Positions 1 through 13,100 of a stretch of 64,000 nucleotides of DNA are shown in pieces (position 1 is the stretch's first letter; each line of letters begins with the position of its first letter). The DNA is from Callaeas wilsoni (taxonomy: Eukaryota; Chordata; Aves; Passeriformes; Callaeidae): contig VWPU01010164.1 of NCBI GenBank assembly GCA_013398955.1, positions 372,001-436,000 on the forward strand, read 5' to 3'. The notes below the pieces were generated by a model. The model made no database searches and had not been told where the DNA came from. It saw nothing but the letters and a program-made list of their open reading frames with translations. Position numbers and translations under genes: made by a program.

Positions 1-1717
1 TTATATTATTTCTGCAACTGAATGTCTCCCACTCCACTTTTTGGTCGTCAGATTTCAATAAGGCAGTAGGCAATAGGTCCCACATATATAAAAGTGAAAA
101 TTATATCTGAGAACTTGTTATAAGTAATTTGTCAAAAACATTACAAAGGCAGGGTTTAAACAGAGATTATAGAACTACTCAATCCTCTGGACAAACACTG
201 AGAGAGAGTGATAACCTCTGTAAAGAGTGACAAAGAAGTCATAAATTTTCATACAATGGAAAAAAATGTTTTAAGTAATATTACATAAGGAAACTCTAGG
301 GGTTTTTTTTAACAGATCAGATGCAGAACACTTGATTAATTTTCACTATCATTTGAAATAGCTGTTGCAAATGGTTGGGCAGGTAAAAGATGACATATGA
401 GGATCTAAGCACACTATTCTCACTTTACCATGACATCACTACTTACACTACAACTAAAAGTAAATAGTATTTATCACCTGCAGACTTCAAAGTGCTTTTC
501 TATATACATGATTAGATGGGTTTCTTGAAGGTGTCAGAGATTGATTTTTTCTGGATCCTCAAACACAGATTCATGTATTAGGCTATTGACAGAGTGGCAA
601 AATAATCCTATGGATGTGCCTTGCACAAAACACAAGGGAAAACATTTCCATGCCACATATCTTTTCTTCACTCAACCACACAATGCTTCTTCTCTCAGTT
701 ATTGCTTCTTTGCTCCAACTTCATTCATTTTGCCCAGAAATCTGTCTTTTTCTTTTTTCCTAAGATCAGCTTTGAAAGGTTTTTCCTGCAAGTCATACAT
801 TACATGTTTATCCAGAAGACTGTTACATTGTTTTATAGGGTACATGAAATTGCAGTTACGGTATGCATGTAGGAAAGCCCCTTTGAAAGCATTATTAATA
901 TCAAATAAATGGATATTTTCTGTTTTGAAAAGATGAAATAGAATTTTAAGAATGCATTAAGATTTTAATAATATTCATAACGATGAATGCATCAAGAATT
1001 TCTGTCTTTTTTTTAATACCAAAATACATGGCATCCTAAAGCATTTAAATTACTTATCAACTCTGAAAGTGGTAACTCTGTAATGTACATAGAGGGAATT
1101 ACCTAATCCTGTAGCGTAGTATCCGAACATATTTACATTACGATTTCTATCATTCAACACACCCCCTTCCTCCCAGAATTGTTTTCTTTCCTTTGTAGTC
1201 CTGCTAAGATCTGATTTGGCCACCCTCTTTGGTGACACTGACAGTACAGCATCTCCTTTAGGTGCTTCTGGACTTGTCTGTTCTGGGCAGTAATAAATTC
1301 CCCAGCAGCAGCACTGGCAAAAGATAGATAAGGATGAATAGCTAAACGTGCTCTGGTAAATCAACGTGACACCCCTGAAAGATTTCCCAGAAATACACAG
1401 AAAACGGATCTAAAGTCATTAGAATAATAATTTTTCATTGAATCAATTTTTCAGGTGAGGGTGGTAGTATTTTATTGTAATTTTGGTATAAATTAGATTC
1501 TATGGAAAGAAATCTTAATATCTAATAATCTATATACTATAACTTTTGGTGATAGGATCTTCACCAGTGACATAAGACTTGCCATTCCTTCAGCTTAAAG
1601 CCCATATTCTGTTCCTCATAATTTTACCAGACTTGGACAAAAAAGACTAAGGTTCTTGTCTTTAATTTATGTATGTATTGCACACAAATGGTGAGAAATA
1701 TGATGGATATAATTATA
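1..1717. other. Single-copy A+T-rich DNA, no gene seen
   Basis: No recognisable gene or repeat family. Two frames are open by length only: 541-936 (+, 131 codons) and 1050-1364 (-, 104 codons). Their translations match no family I know. There is no promoter-like context, and they fall in a T- and A-tract-rich background where such frames arise by chance. A pyrimidine-rich patch lies near 1160-1175. Confidence 0.6.
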
Positions 1718-2632
1718 AGGATACTGCCCACTATCTTTGGAAGGTCACAGGGATTTGGTGGACAGAGGTGTTCCTGGGCAATGGCAGAAAGCAAATGTCA
1801 CACCTATCTTCGAGGAGGGTAAAGAGAAGTTAGGATCAAGGAAACTACAGACTGGTCAGCATCATGTCTGGAAAGCAGGTGGAGTAAATCCTCCTGAAAT
1901 GCTTTTCAAAGCACATTAAGCAGAGCAAAATGAATAGGAATAGTCAGAATGGAATTTCAAAGGAAGGATTATGCCTGACCAATCCGATAACCTTCTATGA
2001 TGATGTGACTGGCAAGATGAATGAACTAAGACCAGTAGTTCCTGTTTATCTTGGTTTAAGCAAAGCTTTCCGCTTTTCCATCCATGACATTCTCATAGAC
2101 AAGCTGATAAGCATGCAGTCTATAAGGACAGTGAGATGGATTAGAAAAGTGGCTGAACAACTGGGCTCAAGATGTTGGGATCAGTGGCACAACTGGATGC
2201 AAGTTTTTAATAGTGTGTGCCAGGGGATGATACTGGGACAAATACTATTGAACACCTTCATGATTTACTGGGGCACTGAGTCAGAACATACCCTCAAATA
2301 AGTTCACAGACGACATAAAACTGGGGAAAGTACTTGCATGAGATGGAAGAGCTGCCATTCAAATCATCCTCAACACAGACTGGAAAAATGGACCAACAAG
2401 AACTTAATGAGGTTCAACATAGGGAAATCCTACCTCCTGCCCTTGTGGAGTTATAATATCAGGTTAAGTACAGACTGGGGGCTGACTGGAGGCAGCTTGG
2501 AGAAAAGGACCAGGAGGTCCTGTTTGCACCATAGTGACCGTAACATAGCATTAAGCCCTTGATGTAAAGAAGGCCCTAGATGACCCTTCTTTGAGCAGGG
2601 ATTTGGAGTAGGTGACTTCCAGAAGTTCACTC
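1718..2632 (+). mobile_element. CR1 LINE fragment, decayed ORF2 reverse transcriptase plus 3' tail
   Basis: Read on the plus strand with frame changes, this matches CR1 ORF2 in order. QKANVTPIF lies near 1785-1811, CLTNPITFYDDVTG near 1972-2013, a degenerate YLGLSKAF (CR1 usually has YLDFSKAF) near 2048-2071, and RLEKWTNKNLMRFN near 2375-2418. The reverse transcriptase active-site box reads FTDD at 2303-2314 where CR1 usually has FADD. After about 2560 the sequence jumps to the 3' end, a degraded GAGCAGGGATTTGGAGTAGG tract at about 2597-2616, so the segment between is deleted. Several stops and frameshifts are present and it cannot encode a working enzyme. CR1 copies are normally cut short at the 5' end, as here. 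The family call comes from recognition, not a search. Confidence 0.85.
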
Positions 2633-5600
2633 GCTCATCAGCTGTTCCATGACTGTGAGGATGGAAATGTTCTTTTGTCCATGAGATGAGCTTGCAGAGG
2701 ACTTCCCAATATACAAAGATGAAGATGAGTGTTCACAGTGCAGTTGAAAATGGGCAAAACAACTGAAACTTGAGACACTCTGTATTCTTAGTGTAGTCTG
2801 CAATACTACCTACTGACTTGAATGCAGAGTGCTTATAGTCTGGATCTTGCTCTCTATCTTTCTCAGGGGAATACTCGCTTTCCATTCTGGTTTTCCTTCC
2901 TGCAGTCACACAGCAAAGTTGATGCACCTGATACATTTACCATCTGCACAGTAAAATCACTCAGATTTCTTTGATGGGAACTGTGTAGCCCTGTACACAT
3001 TAGAGATGTCTCAGATTTCCAAATGTCCTTTCACTGTGATGGAGTTTAATATAGCTTCCCAAAATAGCCTACTTACTAAATTTCTGACTTCCTGCAAATG
3101 TGGTTTCCTTAATTCTTATAACCTTGTCCTGCTATACTGCTAAAAACAAACACTTCTTGAATTATTTTAAGCTGAAAACATATTGGCCTCTAATTCTCTA
3201 ATCAAATAAAATGGAAGATGAAGTTAGGCAGTGATCAAATCAGCTGGTCCTGTTATTTGTGAAGCCAGATTAAATTCTGAATATCTATCCAGGCAGGTAT
3301 CCTCTAGCCATGCACGAGCACTTCTGTTAAAAGCTCTGAAAATTGCATTTACTGATACCTTTTGTCATTATTTTATTGTGATGAGTCATTTAAGATATAA
3401 AATAATTATTGTCTCTACAGCTGTCAGAATCATGTGATTACTGGAAACCCTCATCTGTGTTAAAAAAAGGTAAACAAGTAATCTGCCAATCTTTCTGTTT
3501 CCAAAAACCCCCAGACAGTGTAGACATCCGCAAAATATGGATCTGATCAATGAGAGGAAGAAAAAAGAAAAGGAAGGAAAGACAAAATTTAATATTTTTA
3601 AGCTTCATGTTTTTAGAAAAATAATTTCATTATTTTGGAAGCTTTATTTTCTTACATAGCAAGCACTTGAGACTAACAAAGCTCAATTCGAGAAACCAGC
3701 AAATGAAAAAAAAAGTTGAAATGAGATATTGAGAAACCAATTAGGTCAGTTCTCTATGGATCTTTTCTTTTTACAAATCAACATTGATTGCACTCAGATT
3801 GAATTGCAGGAGGCAAACTGAAAAATGCTGCAGATAGAGCACTGTGTGCACTGTGCTTCCTGGCATTCTAGCATTACCTTTATGGAGAAGTAAATTAAGC
3901 AGTGATTTATCTCTTCCAGATATGATTTCTTATACCCCTCTGGTCTTCCATGTGTACCAGTACACATGCTCTTTATTAAAATTTTTTGTCCTTATGGTAC
4001 AGAAAAAATTAAAAAACCCCAAAGAACTATATTTAATTTTCAGGTGATTTCATATATTTTGAATTTTTAAATTTCATGATGTAAGAAATCTCCTTATTGG
4101 ATGCAAATATTTTTGATCCTTCATTCAACAAGGATACATTTGGTCTATGCATCAACGCAATGCTATAAAAATACAAAATAGCATAATACTAGTATGATAT
4201 TAGAACAGTAGTAGGCCAATACATATTACTGAGATACCACAAATTCTTTTAAATTATCTGTTTCTTAATTTTTTGGCAGAATACATGTATTTGCGGTGTT
4301 TAAAAAAAATCACCTGGATCACATGAGAATCTGTATGTGTCAACAGTCAAACTCAGGGAACTTCCCTTTTCACAGATTTGCTCTTTCTTTTCGAACGTCC
4401 AGCATCTCAGGGGCATTACTGTAGATTTTTCACATGCTGGTAAAACTAAACCTTTAGTCATATTTCTGTAGCTGTTTGGAAAGCTGCAGGAAATATCTGT
4501 CTCAAGAACTCAGAAAGCTATCCTTTAAAAAAAGGGAAAAGAAGTGGTCTTATTTCCAGCTTTAGAGCCTTTAGGCATTCCCTATCTGCAGTCACTCTGT
4601 GCTTTGAATTTGTTCCTGTATTAACCTCTCATTCTATAAACATCACCTGTCTTAAAAGAGGAAAAGTAGATTTTTTGTATAAATCCAGGAGCTCTGCTGT
4701 CAGAGGAGTCTTAGCCTTTACTTTGAAATTAGCCTATTGAAAAAAATCTATTCTACAAGCACCTAAAGCCAGCTGGCCTGAAGGAATCTTAATTTTTCAG
4801 TGGTAGCAAAGCAGCAAACTGGGAAGATTACTGTAAATGCTCATCTTAATCTAGTTGCCAATTCTATGATCTTTTGCAATAAACAATCACAGTTTGGGAA
4901 CCAAATCAAAAAAGTGCTATGGAAATGGACTATAAGTGACTTAGGGAAATCTACTTTTATTTACAGTAAAGTAAATTAGTGTCTTGAGAGCAACGTAATT
5001 ACTGAAATGGGAGGCATACAGAATGGCTCATGTGAGAATACTCTTCTTTAATCACAGCTGCATTGAATGGACACAAGGAATCAGCATATGGGTGGGATTA
5101 AACTCCTAATTGTAGTGACCTACACTTTGCATTGGATGTGGGCTCCTATCACTGCCCCCCAGCCATTTCCCTCACATTAGGCATCTCTTTTCATCTGGAA
5201 CACTCTAGAACATCTAGGACATCTGCAAATGTGAGTCGGGACCTAGAAAAGCCTTATGCCGTGCTGGAATGGCCTCTGAGGGCCACGGAGATACTAGATA
5301 GCATTTCAAATTGCTCTACCTGTCTTCGAATAGGTAGCAAGAAAAAAATCTTTTAAATAGTATCACTCTCTGAAATCCAATTGAACATTTTGAGCAGACC
5401 TCCTTCAGTTATGATGGGAAAACAGATCTCCAGACTACAAGCAAGCAACAGAACTTATAAGTTTAACTGTATAAGAATTTAGAGCTGATTGTTGCCTTTT
5501 GAGAGAGATGATATTGGTAGGATTAATTTCTAAGAGCATTGGCCAGATTGCAGACAGGTCCTTGCAAACTTTCCAATGGAAACCAGTTCTCATCTTCAGC

Positions 5601-8600
5601 TGTTTCATTATGGGAAACCTTGAGTGAATCAGTAAGGACTTTTTGAACTTTATCATAAGTAGGAATTAAATTGTATATATGTTTTAGATGTGTGCTTTTC
5701 TACAATCATTTCATTCAAGAAACAAATAATGTTTTAACAATGAACTTGGCTTTTTATGACATTGTTGTCCCAAGCAACAAAAGAAGACATTAATAAGAAG
5801 ATGTCTTGTTCGTTTTGAAACAGTAGTGTTAAGATTTTCTCTTCATGGGCCCGTATACAGGTATATATGTATAGGTCTATATACACGACAGCTCTATGTG
5901 TACACGTGGTAAAGAATTTGGATTTGGACACAGTTTTATGGATTTTTTAAAAAATTGTATTGCCAGCAAAATATTTTTGTCTGTTTCCAATTAAAACTTT
6001 TAATGTTTCACTAGGTAATATTTTCACTGTTTTCATTTTGAATAATACCCTTCTGTCATTGTGTTTGCTGATAGCAGTAGTGTGGTTGTGCAGGAAAAGT
6101 GATGGGTCTTATTTAAATTGACTACTCTGAAAGTTTGGGAATTATTTTGACTTTGATATTTATTTCAAATCCAGGAATAGTAGTACCAGTTAGGTTTAGC
6201 TAATTAATATTCAGATTTTTCATTAGTCACAGCTTATTTTGAATCTAAACAATCATCCAGTCTTTTCCTTAGTTTAGTGGACCAGAGTGTTGCCTTTTAG
6301 GCCTGAGGAGCAGATGCAGAGCATCGGCTGTGTAGTGTGTAGCAGTGTAACAAGCTCCAGGTTCTGAATGTCAGTGGCACTAGAGCTGTGCTGGAGAACA
6401 TCAGCACAGGTGAGCTGGCCTGTCTGTAATGAGCATGGCTTTGAAAGGTACTTATTATGGGAAACTTCCCAAGAAGGGGGTGGGACTAAGTAAAAGAGGG
6501 CCTTAATCTCATTGATAAAGTGTCAACAAGTTCCATTCTCTCAAGGATTTAAAGAGATAATCCCAGGCAACCCTGTTGAAGAGTTTTTCACCACCCAGTG
6601 ATAACGCTACCAGAAACTCCTTGCAGCGCTGTGACATTGCAGTTGTGTGTCAGCTTAGCCTGTTCAAATTTATGGAAAGCTGTTTGTAAAAAGCACAACA
6701 TTCCCTCACCCACTAAATGCATAACAGACGCAAAAATACACTTGAGGTTATATATACGAGAAGACTAAACTGTTCAATTTCACACATTTAGCTTGTTGGC
6801 AATATGCTTTGTTTAAATTAAAAAATAACACTTTGCTAAAGATGATGAAGTAGAATGCTGCATTGAAATAAAGTATTAATCATAATTAGTGTAGTGATTT
6901 TCTCTTTATTAACACTGTTGTATCAGTAGCCTCAGGCCCAAATCCAGATCGCTGCCCCATTAGGGTAGACCAATGCATATTAAATTACTAGTGAATTAAA
7001 ATACACAACGTTTCCCATACACTAACACCTAATAGAACTGTTCCCTTCTCCAGAGAAGCCGAGTCTGCTTTTTTGTGTTTAGATGGTAAGGACCCTGGTG
7101 AATGACTGGACTTCATTTTGTTTGTATGGCAGATGAAGCCCCATCATCTATTAACAAGTCCAGAAATTTCTCGGTGCTGCCATTCTTGAGGTTTTGGTTT
7201 CACTGACGGGAGAGGTCTCTGCCTATGCTTGGTCATCTGTGACAGCAGAAAAGCCAGGTGTTTGTGTGTTCGAGGGGCCAATGCCACTGGGGATGTAGGA
7301 ATATTTTGTACAGGATGTGAGAAAAGAGCCAGCCTTGGCACACTCACAAGGACAAGCTGCAACAGAAAATTGTAAATAATATGTTTTGCTGTGTATTAGG
7401 GGTTTTTTCCCTCATTTCACATTAATTATTTTGAAGCATTGGCTACTCCTGCTGTATATTGCAGGGAATCCACAGCTAATTTTCAGAGCATTGGTTTTCT
7501 ATGCCCTTTTGGTGGTTATAAATTAGTGCAAATCCTGCTGATTCACTAATTTTACTCCTCAGAGGGTCTCAAAGTCATGCCTGAGGTTTGTAAACTAACC
7601 TCTCTTCACTTCGTTTACTATATTTAAGTAGTTTTTAAAGGCTTTTGCAAAAGACTTGGCCTAACTCTGCTAATGCAGCTGTATGGGTCACCTCCACAGC
7701 TGCAGTGGGAAATTAGCACTACTTGGGAGGAATGGATGTGTTCCTGGGCCGTGTTTCCTGAAAGGGCTGCTGGTTGAGGGAAGAGCAGGAAGCCTTATGG
7801 CTGCAAAACTGTGAAGGTTTCCAATTAATAACAGCCAAAACAAACAGAAACCCAACAAAACCCCCCAACCAACAAAAAAAACCCCAAACAAACAACCAAA
7901 CCAAAAACAAGCTCAGAGATTTATACTTGAAAAGCAGGAATTTTTTTTTTTTTAAGTATTTCATGTGAATCTATATCCAAGGCCCTATATGAAGTTAGGT
8001 AGGAAATTCCAGGAGAGTTTCCCTGTGGGACTTCTATGCTCTGATTCTGCTTGAGAGATAAATAATATCAGCAGATTTTATTCTCTCACAGGAAAATGAG
8101 ATGTTTCCATCTCAGCGTGAAACGAGAAACCTGCAGGTTAGACAAATACTGCAATTCTGAGAAAAAATAAAACTAAACTTTTATTACCCCAAAACCTCTG
8201 GGGAAAAAAAAAAAGTCCTTTTCTCTAAAATGTTGCTTAAGTGGGAAGTGTAGGAGAGTTTCTCTAATGTCTCAGAAAAAGCCGTATTTATGTCCTTCAA
8301 ATGAAAACACAAATAGTATTCCTTATTCTGTAGCTTAGTGACCAGAGTTCTACCCTGGGATTTTACTCTTCTTCCTTGAAATACAAACTGAAAATTCAAG
8401 GGAAAGATGCCTAATATCTGTCTCCTTTTTTTCTAGTTTATATTAAGGTTTTTAACTTTTTGAATGAAAATGTGTAAATGGCTTCACTTTTCTCTTTCTT
8501 GGTTTTTGTAAACATCTTACAGGTGAAATCTTCCATACAAAAATATGATTCTGATAGAAGTGCAAAGGGCAAAATTGTAAGAGACCAAATACTTTACTGC

Positions 8601-8829
8601 TGCAGAACCATCTTTCCCAGATATATCTGGGAACAGAGTGACACAGAGATAGACAAGGTAAGGGATCTTCAGGGCAATTTATCCAAATGTTTGTGAAAGA
8701 CTTGTCCGTAAGACAACAAGAGATTTTAATGTTTTAAGCTTGTTGAAGTTCAGAATTTCATTTCCACAGTGAGTCTTCATGTATTTACAATAATATGTAA
8801 TAATAAAGAACAAAACTCATCAAGTTGTT
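2633..8829. other. Single-copy A+T-rich DNA, no gene seen
   Basis: About 6.2 kb without a recognisable gene or dated repeat. All open frames are 81 codons or shorter and unrecognised. Slightly GC-richer patches lie at 5127-5340 and 6300-6620, but neither shows a coding frame. An A/C-rich low-complexity tract at 7840-7912 and an exon-shaped interval near 8522-8656 are recorded separately. Confidence 0.55.
7840..7912. repeat. A/C-rich low-complexity tract
   Basis: About 70 bases composed almost only of A and C, built from irregular AAAC, CAAA and ACCCC units with no fixed period. A T-run of about 13 follows at 7941-7953. The open frames over this stretch on both strands are by-products of the composition. 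Similar tracts recur in the window at 16721-16760, 32655-32695 and 50548-50662. Confidence 0.8.
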
Positions 8830-8844
8830 GGGTGGGGGGGTGGG
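8830..8844 (+). other. Compact G-quadruplex motif
   Basis: The plus strand reads GGGTGGGGGGGTGGG. This parses as four runs of three G separated by three single-base loops (T, G, T), the shortest-loop form of the canonical motif, and such forms are generally very stable. It sits alone in A+T-rich DNA, with no gene or promoter sign beside it. Folding is inferred, not shown. Confidence 0.6.
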
Positions 8845-9456
8845 AGTTAGAGAGACAGAGTTGAATCACTGTCAGTGTCAGAATGTCATCTCATAAGTCA
8901 AAGAAGTCTGTGCTAGTTTGGGGATAATGTGGTTCATGTTAGAGAATGAAACGTGATTTCAAATAGAAAAGATTTCAAAATGATACCTGAAAAAATCTAA
9001 ACATTGCGCTCCAAAATTACCCAAATGTTTTATTGCCTCAGCTGTGCTTTCAGACCCAATTTTGTCAAAGTTGACGTTCTACTTTAGAAACACTGATGTT
9101 GATGAAATCGCATTTTTGAATGACAAATGCTTGGAAATATTTAAATTGGTTTTACTGGGACTGTATTTTATTTAACTACTGATCTTTGATCCCTGAGGTC
9201 CCGAGGATCAAGAGAAATTAGAAGAGACTTTCCCAATAAGTTGGACCAAGTACTTATGATCTTAAGGACTTGCTACTGCACCCTTCATTTTCCATGCACA
9301 GTTGTCCTGGTGAAGTCTTCTTCACCCTTGTAACTCATGTATCATTTGAAGAGTGGACAGAGTGACTTTGCACCACAAGAGTGAATTTCTGACATCCCGA
9401 GATGTGTATCAACTTTATACTTGTAGGGATTCTTACAGCTAGTTGATATGTGATGA

Positions 9457-9858
9457 ATCAAAACCTTCTGATGCTGAAAGTAGCCCAGTATTACTCTTTG
9501 CCAACACTTTGGAAGGTTAATTCTTCAGAAATTTTATCATCTCTGTTTCTGATGAGATTAAGTGAATTTTTAAGGTAGTGCATTTTGATGAATTATATTA
9601 TTCCAAAAAGTAGTAGAATTTGGTCTACAGAAGGGATATGAGGCTTTCAATTTTTAAATCAAAGCATTCTGATGTTGAAAGCAGCCCAGTATTACTCTTT
9701 GCCAACACTTTGGAAGGTTAATTCTTCAGAAATTTTATCATCTCTGTTTCTGATGAGATTAAGTGAATTTTTAAGGTAGTGCATTTTGATGAATTATATT
9801 ATTCCAAAAAGTAGTAGAATTTGGTCTACAGAAGGGATATGGGATGTTCGATTTAAAA
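9457..9858. repeat. 201-bp tandem duplication
   Basis: Two adjacent copies, 9457-9657 and 9658-9858, with an offset of exactly 201 bases. The 159 bases at 9482-9640 are identical to 9683-9841. The edges are not: 4 of 25 bases differ at the left edge (9457-9481 against 9658-9682) and 7 of 17 at the right edge (9641-9657 against 9842-9858). I recognise no repeat family in the unit, and it has no open frame of note. An LTR fragment begins about 90 bases downstream. Confidence 0.95.
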
Positions 9859-9944
9859 AATCACTGTACCCTGTAGAGTGGCTGACCTGCAAAATTCAGT
9901 GTACTGAGTCCATTGCTCCAAACTGCACAGGTTTGTGGGGTTTT

Positions 9945-10103
9945 TGATTTGCCTTTTTGTTGTTTATTGAGCTGTCTTTGTATTGGCTCATGAGTTTGAT
10001 CACTTCTGTTTTTCCTGTTCTCCTCCTCAGTCCTGCTGGGGAGTGGAGTGACCATAGGGAGGGCTGTGTGGTGCTGAGCTGCTAGCTGGGGTCAGTGCAC
10101 AAC
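9945..10103 (+). mobile_element. 3' part of an avian endogenous-retrovirus LTR
   Basis: The order of landmarks matches the 3' half of the LTR group better preserved at 57617-58164. A TATTGAGCTGTCTTTGTATT-like stretch comes first, then a CTCATGAGTTTG segment, a pyrimidine-rich run, GGGGAGTGGAGTGA, and the ending GCTGTGTGGTGCTGAGCTGC...GGGGTCAGTGCACAAC. The 5' portion (promoter region) is absent or too decayed to see. No internal retroviral genes lie next to it. Age is not measurable here, but it is more diverged than the copy at 57617. Confidence 0.6.
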
Positions 10104-13100
10104 TAAAGATTTCCTTTCATTTTTAAGTGCCGAAAGTTTCTCTTATGCATATTGGTGCTGCAAATTTGGCAACAAAATAATAAAGTGTTTTTAAATTTCC
10201 TTTCCTATTAAAAAAAAAAACTAAACCCCAAATAAAGCATTTAAGCATCCCTGGGAGTTTTGTGAAGAGTAAGAAAATGTTGTGTTTCGGAAGGACAGCC
10301 TTTGCTGTTATGATGCTGCATCCCAGGGAGGGACCGTGATGGGCACTGTTGAGGTTGTGTTCAGGTGGGTAAGCATCCCGCAGGGGGATAGGGAAGGGGA
10401 CACCTCTGACAGTGGTACAGCTTGTGCCAGAGTGGCTGAATTGTGCCTGAGGTTCTGCCGTGCGATGCCAGCCAGGTGCTGGGGAGGGAGACTGCCAGCT
10501 GTTAACTAGCAGGGCATTCCAGCAGAGCTCTCTGACATGGCTGCAACCTCACAACTGCCTGTCTTGCGGGTAAATCTGCTCACTGCTCACTATAACGTGG
10601 AGAGAAAGCACTCAGAGCTCAATCTTCTACAAAAAAAAAAAAAAAATTGCACTTGTTCTTAAGAGTAAATTATATCTGTCATGAAAAACTGTAACCACAG
10701 ATCTGCATAATTCTATGGAAAATTAGCCATGAAGTTAAATTAACAAATGAGTATTACCAAATGTCGTATTGCATATTGTATTACATCTTATAACATGTAC
10801 TTTGATTCTTTCTGTGAACAGACTCTGCTTATAAAATAAAAAATACCTTTCAGAGTTTGAGTATTGCTGATAAAAATTAGGTTTTCATAATGAAACTGAA
10901 TCAGAAAAAATAATTAATTTTTCCTATGCTTTTATCTTGTTATTTATGTTTTTCTTCTAAAATTCTAGAACAAAGTTTGTTATCAATAATGGGGCTCCCG
11001 CTCTCTTATTTTCTTGCTTTTTACTCATCCAAAAAAAATTCAATCACAAGAGAGAAAATTCTGTTTCCCAAGTTTCAGTCAGTTCTATTGATATTGATTG
11101 AATAGAAGAGGTGGAAAGAGCTTTCATTTCATGTGTTTTAAACATAGCTCATAAAAGTAATATGTTAATGTCATGTTCATCATGTAGAGAGGGAGCCGAG
11201 GCACATAGAGGTGCCTCAGGCACCAAAGGTCTCCAAAGGCATATGTTGCAGTGTTTAATTATTGCCTTTTTTTTTTTTTTTCTTGCAGAACTCCTTGTAA
11301 GGACATCAAAACCCACAAAGTTTCAAAAAGTTCTATGAAAATTCTTGGCCAGATAGAGAAGAAAAAGCTTAATAAAACTCCTGCAGATTATGGTATTAAA
11401 AGCATCCTTTTCCAGATACAAGTTTATTGTCATTAATTTGTAAATACTTGCCTTTGAACCGACTCTTCCCTTCTGCTCTCAAACACCACCAAACTCTTCT
11501 CAGAAAACAAAAGACAATAGGTGACACATTCCTGCTACAGATAGCGGTACAAATTTTAGGTTTAACTATTTAAGATGTATGCTATCAGAACAAAACAATT
11601 TTCACCAAAATTTTTATGGTCTGTCTTACGTCTCAGGATGCTGATGTCTAAAAATAGCTGTATTAGTAGGGATCTCAGCTGATGTAAATTCAGGCCTGAT
11701 TTACGGGCTATGTACCTGAGAGGTTCCCTTGCTGGCTGTTGATCTGCTCCATACATAAACACCTGAGGGGAGAATTCACCTTTCCTGCATCTGCAGAGGA
11801 CAGTGGATCCTTCGTGGGACCATGACGAGCATGGATGTAGGAGTGGAGCAGACACTGTGTTCTAGAAGGGGAAACCACAGGGACACCTGCAGGGTGTGAC
11901 TGTGCCTTAAGTCTTTCCCAAATTCTCCACTTAAACTTACAAGAAGTGAAATAGCACTCTGTTCTTGGTAATAAATAACATTTTTCTTTTGTCCTCTTTT
12001 GCTATGCTACCATGCAATTTGAATAATGAGTCTAGTTCAACTAGGGCTTTCAATGCTTTATGAGGAGATGTATTTCCCTAATTACTGAAACAGACACTTC
12101 AGAAAAAAAAGCAGATGACCATTACTAAGTATTTTGTTCATGTTTTTCACAAACACACAGTATTGTATGGATTAGTGGTTACATTTCATATGCTGAGACA
12201 TGCAATTGACAAACAAGCCTTAATCTGACATCCATGTAAAGGAATGGAATGATGCTGCTTACTTACCTACAGAGAAAAGGATACAGGTAATAAATCTATT
12301 AAGTGGTTGTTTATTTGCCATCTGACAAACATTTGAGCTTTACTTCAGGGGTGTAGATAATGTTTCAGATAGGTAGAATTTACACTGTTTTCTAGAAAAA
12401 ACGTTGAATCCAGGTATTCATATTCTTTCATTTATTTCTTGATAAGTTTTATTTTATATTATGTTGACAGAAATTTTGACAGCTGGTATTGGGATATTAT
12501 TAATTGCGTGGCAATATACTGAAAAATTGCACATCCTGAGGAACAATGGTAGATGAGGAATTTGGAAGACAAGCAGCCATCCACCCCATTTTTGCCACTG
12601 AGTGAGATGTTATCAATCTGCTTGGTTGTTACTCTGGGTGCTCAGGTCCTGTCTGGGAAGAGGAATACAACATAAAATTACAGATTATGAAGATAATTTT
12701 ACATACACAAACATTTACACTATACTGAAAACAGCAGGTATTTAAAAGAATGATTATTATTTTAGTATCTGTGTTCGGAAAATAAATAAATTACCTAAAA
12801 AGAAATATTACATTTTACTAAACTGACTTGATCTTATTATCATGCAGCAAAACAGTAAACCATGTTTCCTATCATTCGTGGGGATTGAGTCCACAGTCAC
12901 TGCCTCATATCGGTGGATAAGGCTCCCTGCCCACAGCACAAACCTGATGCTACCATATCACAGTTGCTGTTGTGCCCTGCTCCTATGTAGAAATATACAG
13001 TTTAGTACTGAACAGACTTGTGAAAAACAGCTGTATCCACATTAAGCACCTTCAGATGTGTGTGGTGGGCACGGCTACAGTGAAGGGTCCCTTTGGTTTT

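Noticed and set aside
541..936. 131-codon plus-strand frame
   Set aside because: No family recognised, composition follows the T-rich local sequence, and a second overlapping frame of 83 codons is open in another phase. No start or splice context supports it.
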